DNA of 64,000 nucleotides from Xiphydria camelus. Lineage: Eukaryota; Arthropoda; Insecta; Hymenoptera; Xiphydriidae. Below are positions 34,006-44,432 of the stretch, in pieces. Numbering within the stretch: position 1 is the stretch's first letter; each line of letters opens with the position of its first letter. The notes beneath the pieces are model-generated. The model did not search any database and was not told where the DNA came from. It was given only the letters and a program-made list of their open reading frames with translations. The position numbers and the translations under genes are program-made. The stretch spans positions 33,394,430-33,458,429 of the forward strand of contig OY783193.1 in the NCBI GenBank assembly GCA_963678675.1, read 5' to 3'.

Positions 34006-35192
34006 CACTACGCAACAAAATTATCGCAACAACTTATTTTACTCTAAAAATTGTCAAACTTCGGAAGCCCGTAGCACAGCGAAAAATCATTGTATCCCTA
34101 TCTTTTTTTTTTTAAATTAAAGCTTAAAATCTCAGCTTTAATATCCCAAAGTTTATTTTTCGATTTAAAGCACCGAGAGATTAAGAGACCTTGAAAATCA
34201 AGGTCATCTTTTGAAACTTAAAAATTTGCAAAGTGCGCATTTTGACACGGAATTACAGAAATTTTTTTTTCAAATTCTGATCACAGAAAATGAAAGTTCA
34301 ACTCTTTACCTTTAATTTAAAAAAAATGTTTACTTTCCGATTTTTCTACGACATTCTACAACGTTTTAAATAAAAAAACTGAAAATCCCGGTTTTTGGGA
34401 GTATTACTCAACTGAACATCAATTGCGTAATTTTTTTTGAACTTATAAATTTTTGTTTCGAATTATTGGAGGTCGTATATTGCGTCCAGGTATACCTGGA
34501 CTACTTCTTCAGGGATTTTGGTATCGAGATGGGGACATTTTGGGGCGAAGTTAGAGGTCGCCGAAAAGGTATTGCACGTATGTTAACTTACTGTACAAGT
34601 GTACCTGGACGAGTTCTGTAGGAAGTTTCGTGTTCGAACGGTATTTTCACTCCTGAACATCGAAAAATTTTGTAGGCCATCATCTGTTCTTTGAGAAAAA
34701 ATTCATATGAAAGCGATGCATTTCGATGCCGCAATAAAGCTCATGCATTTGTCTTAAAAAATATGATTATTTGTCGCGTTACCTGGGCCCTGTAACACGG
34801 GAAAAAAACGGGATTTTCAGTTTTTTATTTAAAACGCTGTAGAATGGCATAGAAGAATCGGAAAGTAAAAATTTGTTTTAAAAATTAAAGGTAAAGAGTT
34901 GAACTTTCATTTTCTGTGATCAGAATTTGAAAACAAAATTTTTGTAACTCCGTGTCAATGCGCAAACTTTGCAAATTTTTAAGTTTCAAAAGATGACCTT
35001 GATTTTCAGGGTCTCTTAATCTCTCGGTGCTTTAAATCGAAAAATAAACTTTGGGATAGTAAAGCTGAGATTTTAAGCTTTAATTTAAAAAAAAAAGAGG
35101 GATACGATGATTTTTCGCTGTGCTACGGGCTTCCGAAGTTTGACAATTTTTAGAGTAAAATTTAGTTGTTGCGATAATTTTGTTGCGTAGTG
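34006..35192. mobile_element. TA-flanked element with TIRs of about 410 bp
   Basis: CACTACGCAACAAAATTATC starts at 34006 after TA. Its inverse, GATAATTTTGTTGCGTAGTG, ends at 35192 before TA. The arms (34006 to about 34412 and about 34785 to 35192) pair over roughly 410 bp with scattered mismatches, including the CACCGAGAGATTAAGAGACC block in both. The 370-bp centre has no transposase. TA target and TACGCAACAAAATTATCGCA-type ends fit a non-autonomous Tc1/mariner relative. Confidence 0.75.
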
Positions 35193-36777
35193 TAGTTAAA
35201 ATTTATCACACAATCTATAATTATTTATTAGGGTCTTGTAGCGGCCGAACCGTTGCAATATGTCTCAACATAATTTGTTCGGGCGCCGTGCGATCAATGC
35301 TAGATCTCCGCTGGGTCGTAAATCCCGCCCCACTCGTTCGCGACACGGCAAATTAACAAACATACCGGAAGGCGGATTTAGCTCTCGGCTGATGATTTGG
35401 TGTGTGGTGAGATGGATTTAAACCGAGCGGTTAAGTTGAATGATTTGACACTGCACTCGCGATATAACTAATACATAATATATTATCAAATTAAAGAGAT
35501 ACAGTAATTTAAATGAGTTAACCGTGGTTTACAATTAATTGTTACAAATGCACTGTAGAAGCCACACTACACTTATATTTATGAGTTATGAGGGATCGAT
35601 TACCTGATGATAGCGTTTTAAGCTGAGATGAAGACGAACCGTTTAATTGCAAGTTAGAGCGCTTGCACACTGAATGCACTGTACATGCGGTACTCTTCGT
35701 TCTATGCACTAATTAACACGCATTTGGTTGATGCTTATATACGTTACATCTAATAGATAGTGGGGATAGCGTGGGTGATACGGTATGCTCTGATTGGTTG
35801 AATGAGAATCACGATGTAACTAGTGGGGTTGATGCGGTGCGCCCCGATTGGCTAGAAAGGTGACTAACTCCCCGGCGGGGAAGGTACAACATCTTACCGC
35901 TCCGAACTGGGTAAAGAGGTTTCGAAGAAGGTACCAGGTGCGTTCCGTACTTGGAATTTCTCGTGACGTTCTGTATCCCGTTAGGAAAGGTAGGCTGCTA
36001 AGTCAAGTATAATCCCCTTCGGAATGCATCGAAGTTCGAGGATCCGGAAAGGCCCGGTAATTAAGCTGTACCGTTAGAACGAAACATTCGCGAATTAATA
36101 GCTACGGTTCACGGAATATACCGCCCGCCTTGTCATCGGAATTGACCCTTGATCGCGGTAATACTAATTGCTAAGGAACGATATAGATACTTCTGAATTC
36201 CGACCATCGTTTGTCGGGACATAATATTTAAAAATATTTCAGAATTACTTCCATGTTAAAATGCACGTATCATTTGTATACAACAAATAATTTGACAGGG
36301 CATACTTCATTGATCCCTTACACGGCCCTGATCAGATACCCTTTGAAGGTATGCCTTACAATTAGAAATGCCCAGTCAGGCCCTGATGCTACTATACATC
36401 GGGCAAGCCCGAACGTATTTCTACTCGGGCTTGGCTGATCAGGTTCATTTCTCTCAGTCTCTCATCTTGTCTTTATGGCTTCCTTTTAATGAGCGCTAGC
36501 GTGGATTCAATTACACTTTTATTCAAGAAAACATTCGACGTGTCGTGATAATTTCGTTTGTAGATCTAAGCGGACTGAAGTTTAAAAGGGAAAGAACGCT
36601 TCGAGGGAGAATTTCCGGCCCTTTTATTCTACTCAAGCGGGGGCCGATTCCTATCCCTCCTCTAATTACCTACCCCTGAAAAAATTCATGGGTTTTCCAA
36701 TCCTCGATTTTTTACCAATCCTTTTTCTCCGTGCAGGCTTCGGTCACGGAAAATGTTTGGCTCCTTTCGCGGCTTTC
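35193..36777. other. Non-coding region with a segment shared with 63.7 kb
   Basis: At 35277-35350, GGGCGCCGTGCGATCAATGC, GGGTCGTAAATCCCGC and CACTCGTTCGCGACACGG match the sequence at 63680-63755 (GGGCGTCGTGCGATTACTGC and so on) at roughly three of four bases. The interval begins TGTAGCGGCC near 35234 and has a CCTTACA near 36355, which could be LTR ends. I find no duplication of the target to support that. Confidence 0.35.
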
Positions 36778-36845
36778 AATTCGGGAGATCGAAGCGTCTA
36801 ACCTCGAAATTGTGAATTTGTGAATAATGGAAATTACGAAAATAA
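36778..36845. repeat. Copy of the TCAATTCGGGAGATC repeat family
   Basis: TCAATTCGGGAGATCGAAGC, GTCTAACCTCGAAATTGTG and AATTTGTGAATAATGG occur here. Diverged copies occur at about 9205-9275 (inverted), 43095-43160 and 43262-43335 (inverted). Confidence 0.6.
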
Positions 36846-36898
36846 TTATAATTACGGTATAAAATGTCTCGATTACAGAGTGGGACATACGGTACAGT

Positions 36899-37023
36899 AG
36901 GCACATTCTGTACGGTCGTTCGTGGGCGTTCGTTCGTGGCGTTCGTACAACCGCCCTGAATAACACGGGCGTTCGTCGGGCGGTCCTACGAACGCCACCG
37001 AACGACCGTACAGAATGTGCCTA
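36899..37023. mobile_element. GC-rich palindromic MITE
   Basis: TAGGCACATTCTGTACGGTC near 36899 is inverted as GACCGTACAGAATGTGCCTA ending at about 37023. The loop is rich in CGTTCG and GGGCGTTCGT words that also pair imperfectly. CAG borders both ends. Its right edge touches the next TIR element. Confidence 0.6.
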
Positions 37024-37026
37024 CAG

Positions 37027-38011
37027 GCACCGAACATAGACTAGACAAGAAGGGTCACTCTAAGCCACGCCTCCAGTGTTGCTTGTCTCGCTTACTCTCT
37101 GTCGCCACTCTTTTTTGGGAGATTTTGGGGTATTTTCAGCGCGCGCGGTGGCGGAAGTCTTATACGGGGTGTCGTACATATTGCGCGGGGGCATTGACGA
37201 TCGGATTATACCGGTGTGTTTAACCGGTTAATTTAACAATTATTTTGTAAAACGTTGTCCATATTTTTCCAATTTTTTTAATTGCTAAATTTCAAACTTT
37301 ATTATGAATATAGATTATTGCAAACAATAATGTCACTAATTAATTAATGCAAGGGGTAATTAAATAATATTCAAGGAAGGTTATATTAAAATCCCGAGTA
37401 TACTCGTATTTAGGGAAAAAATTATAAACAGGATATTTTCATGATACACCAGTATTTTCGGGCTTTTAAGTTTATGCAAGAATTAAAAGCCCGAGTTATC
37501 TCGGGCTTTTAAGTTAAGCGGTTAATAATGAAACACAATTATTATGGTTGATTGGTGACGTTAATTGCATAGTATTATTCCTGCGTGGTGCTTTAAATAT
37601 AATAATTTTGGATTTCTGTTAAAATTATTTTCGTTCAAAATTCAACTACCTTTGTATTTTTATGTATATACTTGTTGTATTATATTATATATACGTTATT
37701 AAACACTATTACTTTTGAGGTTTTAAATATCTATTGTTTCTATTATATCATTGCTTATATTTAAGGGAACTAATAACATTATATAGTCTTATTTTAATAA
37801 AAGTAAAATTCGATTGAACAGTTTAATAAATAATTAAATTCTACCGATACTTCAAAATTCATTTCTACTCGCCACCCGGTGTAGTCGCTCACGAAGTACC
37901 GTAAACGCCGACACCGAACATGTGGCGTCCAGCAACGCGGCTCGCCTCTGTAGTCCCAACTTCAAAGTACCGACGCGGAGTGACCCTTCTTGTCTAGTCT
38001 ATGTTCGGTGC
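37027..38011. mobile_element. 985-bp element, perfect 34-bp TIRs, 5-bp duplication
   Basis: The left end GCACCGAACATAGACTAGAC continues AAGAAGGGTCACTC. The right end is its exact inverse, finishing GTTCGGTGC at 38011. TACAG flanks both sides (37022-37026 and 38012-38016). There is no transposase frame. Inside, near 37617-37665, is a string (AAATTATTTTCGTTCAAAAT) also found near 57899 in the fold-back element within Transib. A 5-bp duplication is the Transib length, but the ends do not start CACWRTG, so the mobilising family is unknown. Confidence 0.8.
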
Positions 38012-38016
38012 TACAG

Positions 38017-39439
38017 GGATGGTCGACCTGCGCCCCGTCGACCTACCAACGCGTGGGTTGCCAGCCGCCCGCGGCGAAGTGGTCCTCGTAGTGGCTCCGC
38101 TAGGTCTCGCTGATCTCACTTCCTTTGCTCCGAGAGTAAACCCGGGTGACACGTGTCAAGTAGCTAAAGTAAGTTAGGCCCTTCGCACGCTACGCAGGTA
38201 TCGGATACCTATAAGTTGCGAACTCAAGTCGCAAGCAACGGGTGACGCATAGCTCGCACACTACGCTACTGAAGTCGCAAGACCCGCGTCGCCACCAGTC
38301 ATTGTTACCGTACCTTGAAAAAATGTCTGACACCGACATCTTTTCTCTGGAACCATCAGGAAAGGGTGATAAAAACATTAAACACTATATTCCCTTCGTC
38401 AACATCATCGATAATGACTGCTGTATCTTTCCTACTTAATCAAGTATACATTTATTAATTGCAAATAAACTCTTTTCTCAGTATACGAAGTAACTTTGAT
38501 CGAGCGAACGAAGTATTCACTAAGTTGACAAATTTCTAGAAAATCATAAACGGAATCAAGGAATTTTACTTCCACATTTGGCCGTGATGAAACATTAATC
38601 GCTGTTTCTCAGAATCTCACATACATTACAAAATCTATTATAGTGCACATTATAGTGCACGCAGTTCGGGCAGTATATTTCGGTAAAAAAAGACTGCTAA
38701 TGTGTTCGCAGTCCTGCACCTTTCCTGGAAGGCTGATTACACAGGCCTGCGATGAAAAAAAATACAAGGGAAGTGACAACTGAACTTTATGTCTTTTTTG
38801 GTGTTGATTGAGAAAAAAATAATAAAATGTTCTATCACGTTGTTTTTTTGAAAAATTCAAGTTTACTTTTTTACCGATATATTAGGAAAGCGCTTTCGCG
38901 CGGACGAACCAGCGACTCGAGACGATGTCGGACACGAACAACAGTTTACAAATAATAAAATTTCACGAATTTATATATTTTTGTATTGAGTACACCAGAA
39001 ATTGTTAAATTTTACACTCTGTAATTAATTTTTGTGTGGTATTTAGTAAAACAATCCCCAAGTGCACGACTATTCCAAGCGAATGCAAAGTTGAGACTAA
39101 CTATTGTATGTTGAATAAGAATGCAGGCCGAGCCTCGTTTACGAAATACCTTATCGCACTAGGAAATAAACATACCTATCGCGAGTTCGAAAGCACCAGG
39201 GCACAGTATAGGTACGGGCACACTTCGAGTGGACGCGTCGTACCGCCCGAGCGATGAATCTTATCGCGCATCGGAAATAAACATATCGTGTTTATATGTG
39301 TGAAAATACGGTGCAGTGCCGCTCGAGTGGACTTCTCAAATAATCCGGGCGAGAATGTTTAATGTTTTCTCGCACGTGGAGTCGAAACATATCGAGTTCG
39401 GCGTCGCTGAGTGACGGATCGAGCCGCCGGGCGCGGAAG
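38017..39439. other. Intergenic DNA without a supported gene
   Basis: Short frames are present but have no domain or splice support. Near 38178-38212, GGCCCTTCGCAC and GCTACGCAGGTATCGG match, in inverse, a string at 45427-45463, so an interspersed repeat end is present. Confidence 0.35.
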
Positions 39440-39494
39440 CTAGACACTACCCGGGCGCCTCTAAGGCGCCCCTCCACCGCAAAGGGTTTAAAAA
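39440..39494. repeat. piggyBac-like terminus with hairpin
   Basis: GGGCGCCTCTAAGGCGCCCC forms a short hairpin and is followed by TCCACCGCAAAGGGTTTAAA. The outer end reads CCCTTTGCGG, as at 3414 and 51201. The target here is TTTAAA rather than a clean TTAA duplication, so it is a decayed or truncated end. Confidence 0.45.
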
Positions 39495-39619
39495 GAAATT
39501 AAAATAATATGTGTTGGTGATTTTTCTCTAGAAACTACACCATAAGTTGATGTATTTAAGTTTAAACCCAAGGGAACGTTCAGTTTTCCTCTCGACCAGA
39601 GGCGGCTCCTGCGATCTGG

Positions 39620-39747
39620 TCGAACAGTGGTTTTCATCCATTTAAACCTATACAAAATAATCGATTGCTGAAAAATTAATTTGCCTCACCAAGAATCGAT
39701 TATTTTACATATATTTCAATAGATAAAAACCACTGTTGCCAGATAGT
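39620..39747. repeat. Imperfect inverted repeat around ATCGATT
   Basis: AACAGTGGTTTTCATC near 39624 faces GATAAAAACCACTGTTG near 39733, with AATCGATT repeated inverted inside. It is a small hairpin of about 125 bp, MITE-like, with no coding content. Confidence 0.4.
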
Positions 39748-40044
39748 ACGCAAAATTGTTCGAGATAATTAATTTTCAAATAGGATTCTAGCAAAAATAG
39801 CGATATCGATTTTAGAAATCAGCACACCAAATAACGTAAAAATCAGCGAAAACTTCTCTTGTATTTTTCAAAAACTTTAATTTCGCAGGCCTGTGTTACC
39901 GAACGAATTGTAATGAATCACATCTCGCAGGTACTGCTATATTTCGAATGCATTTGAAATGCATTCAGCTTTGTAGAGGAAAGAAATGACGATTTCAATA
40001 GATAGCCGAATATTTCGGCAAACAAAGGTTCATTCCGACTCGTC

Positions 40045-40170
40045 CAGTAATTAAGCCTTTCGGGAAAGGTGCGGGACTGCGAACTCATTAGCAGCCTGGA
40101 TTCGCCGAAATATACCGCTTCGCTGATGGCGAGATTAACCTTAGGTAGTTTGGCGAAGTATTTATGATCG
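40045..40170. repeat. Interspersed repeat shared with 21.5 kb
   Basis: This is the partner of the 21505-21635 repeat, with blocks in the same order and about the same spacing. It lies immediately before the mariner-like remnant. Confidence 0.55.
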
Positions 40171-40180
40171 CGATACTATT

Positions 40181-40680
40181 GGGTTGGAAAATAAGTTCGC
40201 AGCATTTTATTTTATTTTATTTTATTTTACAACGATTTGTTTTCTGTTTCGCAAAGTGTTTATATTTATTTGAAAGAGCTCTTTCTCCTCTACAAAACTG
40301 TTATAATTGTTTCTTCGAGTAACAATTTTTTATTATTTTTCAAGATTAGAAATGGAGTATCCAGGAGGCAAAAATCAACATTTTCGACATATTTTTTATC
40401 AAAGATTCGCCTATAACACTTTCTCCGCACACGTCGCAAATGTCCTGAGCGGCTGCGGCAGCTTTTTGACCTCGATGAAAAGCGAAGAAAAGCAGATGTC
40501 GAAACTGGTGATTTTTGCATCCTGGATATTCTATTTCTAAGCCAGAAAAATAATAAAAAATTCAACTATTCGATATTACAATCATCACAGTTTTGTAGAG
40601 TAGGAAGAGCACTTTCGAATATATATAAACATATTGCCAAACAACAAAATAAATCATTGTAAAATAAAAGAAGACATAAT
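40181..40680 (+). mobile_element. Mariner-like remnant
   Basis: TTGGGTTGGAAAATAAGTTC at about 40180 resembles mariner termini. Sub-terminal arms of about 110 bp (TTTTATTTTACAACGATTTG and GAGCTCTTTCTCCTCTACAA, inverted near 40590-40680) enclose a short plus-strand frame. That frame starts MEYPGGKNQHFRHIFYQRFA, which is like the helix-turn-helix start of mariner transposases. The frame ends after about 60 residues, so the element is internally deleted, and the right terminus is lost. Confidence 0.5.
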
Positions 40681-41221
40681 TGTGCGACGGAACAGTCTCG
40701 GCGACGTAAGTATCCGAGAGTTGAGCATGCCGGTCGTGGGAGACTAGCTAAGCGTCGCCGACGAAAGTTGCGTCGCGTGGTGGTCTATTACACAGTAAAT
40801 CACTAAATTGGGTATTGAAATCTGACTTCAGTTTATGTTTCTGGCTGGTCCACCATTAACAAAACTGATTTTGGTTTGGTTGTTGCTGCTCAGTAAAGCG
40901 TTTTTTTTCAATTTTGTAGTTTTAGGAAAATGAAGAGAAAACGGTCATTATTAAATTTAAAAACAATGTTTTTTTCACAAAATAGTTGTGGTGGGGGTTT
41001 TTAGGTATGAGGAATTTTATTTTTGCTAAAAATATCCGCCAGATGGCGCTACAGATAAGTTTCCTATAAACTTTACGTATTTTCGATGAAAGATAATGCT
41101 TGTTTTATATATTTTCATACATTTTCTTACTATTTCTGTTTTATTTGCTCCTTTTTTTGGCAAATAATAACAATTTTAAAAAAAGTTAAAAACTATTTTT
41201 AAAAGTGTTTATTATTTATTC

Positions 41222-42117
41222 TTAGTCGCTGTCGCTACTATAAATTACAGAGCGGGTTTCTTCTTCTTCGCCTTCAGCAGCCTCCGCTTCTATTTCACTC
41301 TCCTCGTCTTAGTCCGTGAGATAGTGACAGATTCTGGTGCCCCATTTTCACATACAAGCCTCGAAGAGGGTTGAAAACTACTTCGATTTTGAGTAGAATG
41401 AAGGGAAATTTACGAATGGTCCCTGGGGATAACATATGCAAAATTAAATTTTTCTTAACAAAAAAATAAAAGGTGTCTCTTGCCCATTTTTTCACGCAAG
41501 CCTTGTTCACTAAATGATTAATTAATAAAACCTGGCTTCGGAAAACCAAAGGCTTGAGTGTTGCAGGTGGCTAAAGGATTGAAATAAGGGCGTAATCTTG
41601 TAAGGAAAAATCGAGATTCTCTGACCGATTTTCCCACACAAGCCTTTGATTTCCGAAGCCAGGTTTTATTAATTAATCATTTAGTGAACAAGGCTTGCGT
41701 GAAAAAATGGGCAAGAGGTACCTTTTATTTTTTTATTAAGAAAAATCGAATTTTCCATATGTTATCCCCAGGGACCATTCGTAAATTTCCCTTCATTCTA
41801 CTCAAAATCGAAGTACTTTTCAACCCTCTTCGAGGCTTGTATGCGAAAATGGGGCACCAGAATCTGTCATTATCTCACGGTCTATCTGTATCATATGCGT
41901 CAGCATCACGTCTGAAAGTCCAGCATAGATCGGCGATCATAGAATTTAATTTCTTTCCTTGATAACGTGCTAAAAAATGTATGAAATATAAAAAAAAAGA
42001 CAAAATTTATTACATTAATGTTATAAACCGTAAAAGCATTCTTTACCTTCAAAAGGCATGCACACTTGGTGAAATCTCTCACCCTGTTCATCACTTTCTG
42101 GTTTCGATATTCAAAAT
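41222..42117 (-). pseudogene. Transposase C-terminal exons, split by a palindromic insertion
   Basis: On the minus strand, KPESDEQGERFHQVCMPFE ends at a donor GTAAAG (42046). After an acceptor TTTTAG (41970), the frame reads ARYQGKKLNSMIADLCWTFR, then RDADAYDTDR up to 41881. The palindrome 41314-41880 intervenes. Beyond it, DEESEIEAEAAEGEEEE then TRSVIYSSDSD and TAA (41222-41224) form an acidic C-terminus followed by AATAAA-like signals. The GERxHQDIxxMExRYQGxW...DxCWxxxRD pattern is one I associate with uncharacterised transposase-like proteins in insects and Hydra; I cannot name the superfamily. Upstream catalytic exons are missing. Confidence 0.6.
41314..41880. mobile_element. Nested palindromic element with 3-bp GAC duplication
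   Basis: CGTGAGATAGTGACAGATTC at the left edge and its near-exact inverse at the right edge begin arms of about 255 bp that meet near 41598. Read on the minus strand, GAC borders both ends. The arms contain TTCCGAAGCCAGGTTTTATT and ACCATTCGTAAATTTCCCTT blocks. It disrupts the last exon of the host element, so it is the younger of the two. Confidence 0.7.
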
Positions 42118-42837
42118 TTTATACTTTAAAAATGAGTAAATGAAACAAATAATGAGAAAATGTATGAAAATATATAAAACAAACATGATCTTTCATAGAA
42201 AATACGTAAAGTTTATAGGAAATTTATTTGTAGCACCCTCTGGCGGATGTTTTTAGCAAATATAAATATCAGAAATGAATTCTTCGTACCTAAAAACCCC
42301 CACCACAACTATTTTGTGAAAAAAAAAAACATTTTTTTTAAATTTAATAATGACCGTTCTCCCTTCATATTCCCTAAAAACTACAAAATTAAAAAAAATG
42401 CTTAATTGAGCAGCAACAACCAAACCAAAATCAGTTTTGTTAATGGTAAACCAGCCCGGAACATAAACTGAAGTCAGATTTTAATACCCTCTTCATGACC
42501 CCCAAAATGACTTACAGTGTTATTATTAAGTCGGTCCCAGACAATGCGTGCAGTCGGCGAATAATCGCCATTCGTGATCCTTCGCGTAGTGTGTGGGAGC
42601 TCTACTGCGCCAAACATTCGGCATTCGGTCGCTATCCGCGGTCTTGTCGGTAAAACGACGCGTAGTAAAGGATGACGAAATAACCCAACACTTTCGTGCG
42701 TTGAAATGGGTGTACATAGAAAAACTTGTTCCAATTTGTTAATTTGTCCTTCGTTAATAAAACGAGAGTATGATAACTATCCTCAGTCTATTATTTATAC
42801 CTACTATTTTTTTTATAAAAATCGGCAGGGAGATCTG

Positions 42838-44070
42838 GGGCCTATAACACAAGCCATACAAATGTAACAAGTGTAGGACTCGTAAGAAATTCACTTGTAG
42901 TTATAAGTCCTTAAATATTCTGTAACACACGCTTCACCGCGACATTTGTAGAAAATAGAGAAAGGTCCTACAAGTGTAGCTAATAATGTACAAGACTTGT
43001 AGAATAGTAGAAGTCCGCTATAAACCGGCCTACACACGGTCATGCAAAATTGCAATTTACCTTTCAGTGTTTCTACAGTTAGCGTGTCCCGGTAGCTGTC
43101 AATTCGGGAGATCAAAGCGTCTAATTTCGAAATCTTGAATTTGTGAATAATGGTGAGCAATTTGTAAAAGTGATAAGAAATAATCATACGGGTTTCTTCG
43201 ATGAAATTCCCCCAGTGTTTAAAAACCCGAATGATTATTTCTTATCACTTCTACAAATTACTTACCATTATCCACAAATTCACGATTTCGAGATTAGACA
43301 CTTTGATCTCCCGAGCTGACAGCTACCGGGAAAGCAGACGTTCGACACTTTTCGCTGTTTTTGCGAAAAACGCAGCGCACTCTTCTGAAGCCAAATTTAA
43401 TTATACAAATGACTCCAGCGGCGCCTGAGCGGTATACGTACTTCGAAAACAAATTAATGACGGAGCTATCAGTTTTTTGACATAAACATTCGCATTTGCA
43501 CGCACGCATTGGTTCTTCATGCAAATATGACAGTTATGCAGGACCGTGTATGGGCCGGTTAAGCACCTAGGCAAGAAAGGACGGGTTTTCTCGGTCCGAC
43601 TTTCAAAATAGGTACTCAAGGATGTGTATTCTTTTTCCCCTTTATCTTCTAACTTTCACATAGTATGCAATTTTGAGTTTCCTTCCCGAGCCCCACGTGC
43701 AGTGGAGGGCTCGGTCCTTAATTGCGTTGCCTCTTTGCACTGCGAACGCGTGTACACCGTTTCTGCTTTTTTCTCCCACTCCTAGTATTTCGACTAAAAC
43801 GCTTCCTAAAACGCTAATATTGACACTTGTAGGAGATTCTACCCACGGTTTTAGTTAGGTGAACATTTTCTTACAATTGTAGTAAAATCAGTAACACAAA
43901 CTTACAGGTGTCGCGTTGAGTTACAGAACAGCTCTATAAGTGTAGAAAATTCTCCGTAATTACAAGTCCGGCACATGTAGCTACAAGCTGCGATGTGTTA
44001 CAGAATTTTGACAAGTCTACAGGTAAATTTCTACAATTGTTACAATTGTAGTGCTTCTTTTATAGGGCCC
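42838..44070. mobile_element. 1.2-kb element with diverged ends and internal palindrome
   Basis: GGGGCCTATAACACAAGCC at the left corresponds to the inverse of the right end (GTGCTTCTTTTATAGGGCCC). Further inside, words such as ACAAGTGTAG and ACAATTGTAG are reiterated in both orientations. A 270-bp palindrome (43072-43345) lies within it. No transposase was found. Confidence 0.45.
43072..43345. repeat. Palindrome made of two copies of the TTCGGGAGATC repeat
   Basis: The left arm (CCCGGTAGCTGTCAATTCGG, GATAAGAAATAATCATACGG) is inverted in the right arm (TGATTATTTCTTATCACTTC, CCCGAGCTGACAGCTACCGG). The arms are about 115 bp around a 35-bp loop near 43205. Single copies of the arm sequence occur at 9205 and 36778. 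Confidence 0.65.
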
Positions 44071-44242
44071 TGAGCGTCTGAAAACCTCATGTACCGAGAC
44101 TTCGAGTTTTGTTTTCAATTAGAAAATTACGAAATTAATTTTTTTAAATATTAAGATCATTAGGCAATATCTCAAGCTTTAAAATAAAAAAAAGTATTAA
44201 AAAATGTCAATTTTAACACTAAGAAAACGTAAATTTTTAACT

Positions 44243-44311
44243 GGGGTGTAGAGTACACCCCACAGGTGAGCTTTTATGTTTCAAAAACCTACGTGAGTAA
44301 CGAAGGGTTAA
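44243..44311. repeat. piggyBac-like terminus with GGGGTGTAGAGTACACCCC hairpin
   Basis: The hairpin at about 44243-44261 is followed by about 45 bp ending AACGAAGGG and TTAA (44308-44311). The layout (hairpin, then AAAGGG-like end, then TTAA) is the same as at 3382-3418 and 51140-51205. The match is by layout more than by sequence. Confidence 0.35.
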
Positions 44312-44432
44312 ATCAAGCAGCAAATCTGGTGTTGGTGCAGAAGACATTTACAAACCAAACTTGTTTCCCTTTGAAACTATGCAGAAGTTTTTCAAACCCA
44401 TATATACTCCAGGAGGAACTATGAACTCAGAG
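44307..44432 (+). pseudogene. MADF-domain exon fragment
   Basis: From GTTAAA the plus strand reads KSSSKSGVGAEDIYKPNLFP, then FETMQKFFKPIYTPGGTMNS and E, ending at AG with donor GTAAAT. The pattern KSGxGAxDIYxPxxxxFxxMxFF is the C-terminal half of a MADF domain, a Myb-like DNA-binding module of insect regulators and Harbinger partner proteins. The fragment begins exactly at a TTAA that borders a piggyBac-like end, so its upstream part was probably removed or displaced. No downstream exon was found. Confidence 0.5.

Larger units (their letters stand above)
40810..42489 (-). mobile_element. 1.7-kb fold-back transposon with a nested second palindrome
   Basis: The outer arms (40810 to about 41150, and about 42130 to 42489) start GGGTATTGAAATCTGACTTC and pair over about 340 bp. 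Shared blocks are ACGGTCATTATTAAATTTAA and ATACGTAAAGTTTATAGGAA. The interior holds a minus-strand gene remnant, and within its last exon a second, separate palindrome (41314-41880). It is thus a DNA element with long inverted ends that later received another fold-back element. No outer target duplication is clear. Confidence 0.7.

Noticed and set aside
35234..36361. Solo LTR (TGTAGCGG start, CCTTACA end)
   Set aside because: No target duplication, primer-binding site or second copy of the ends was found.
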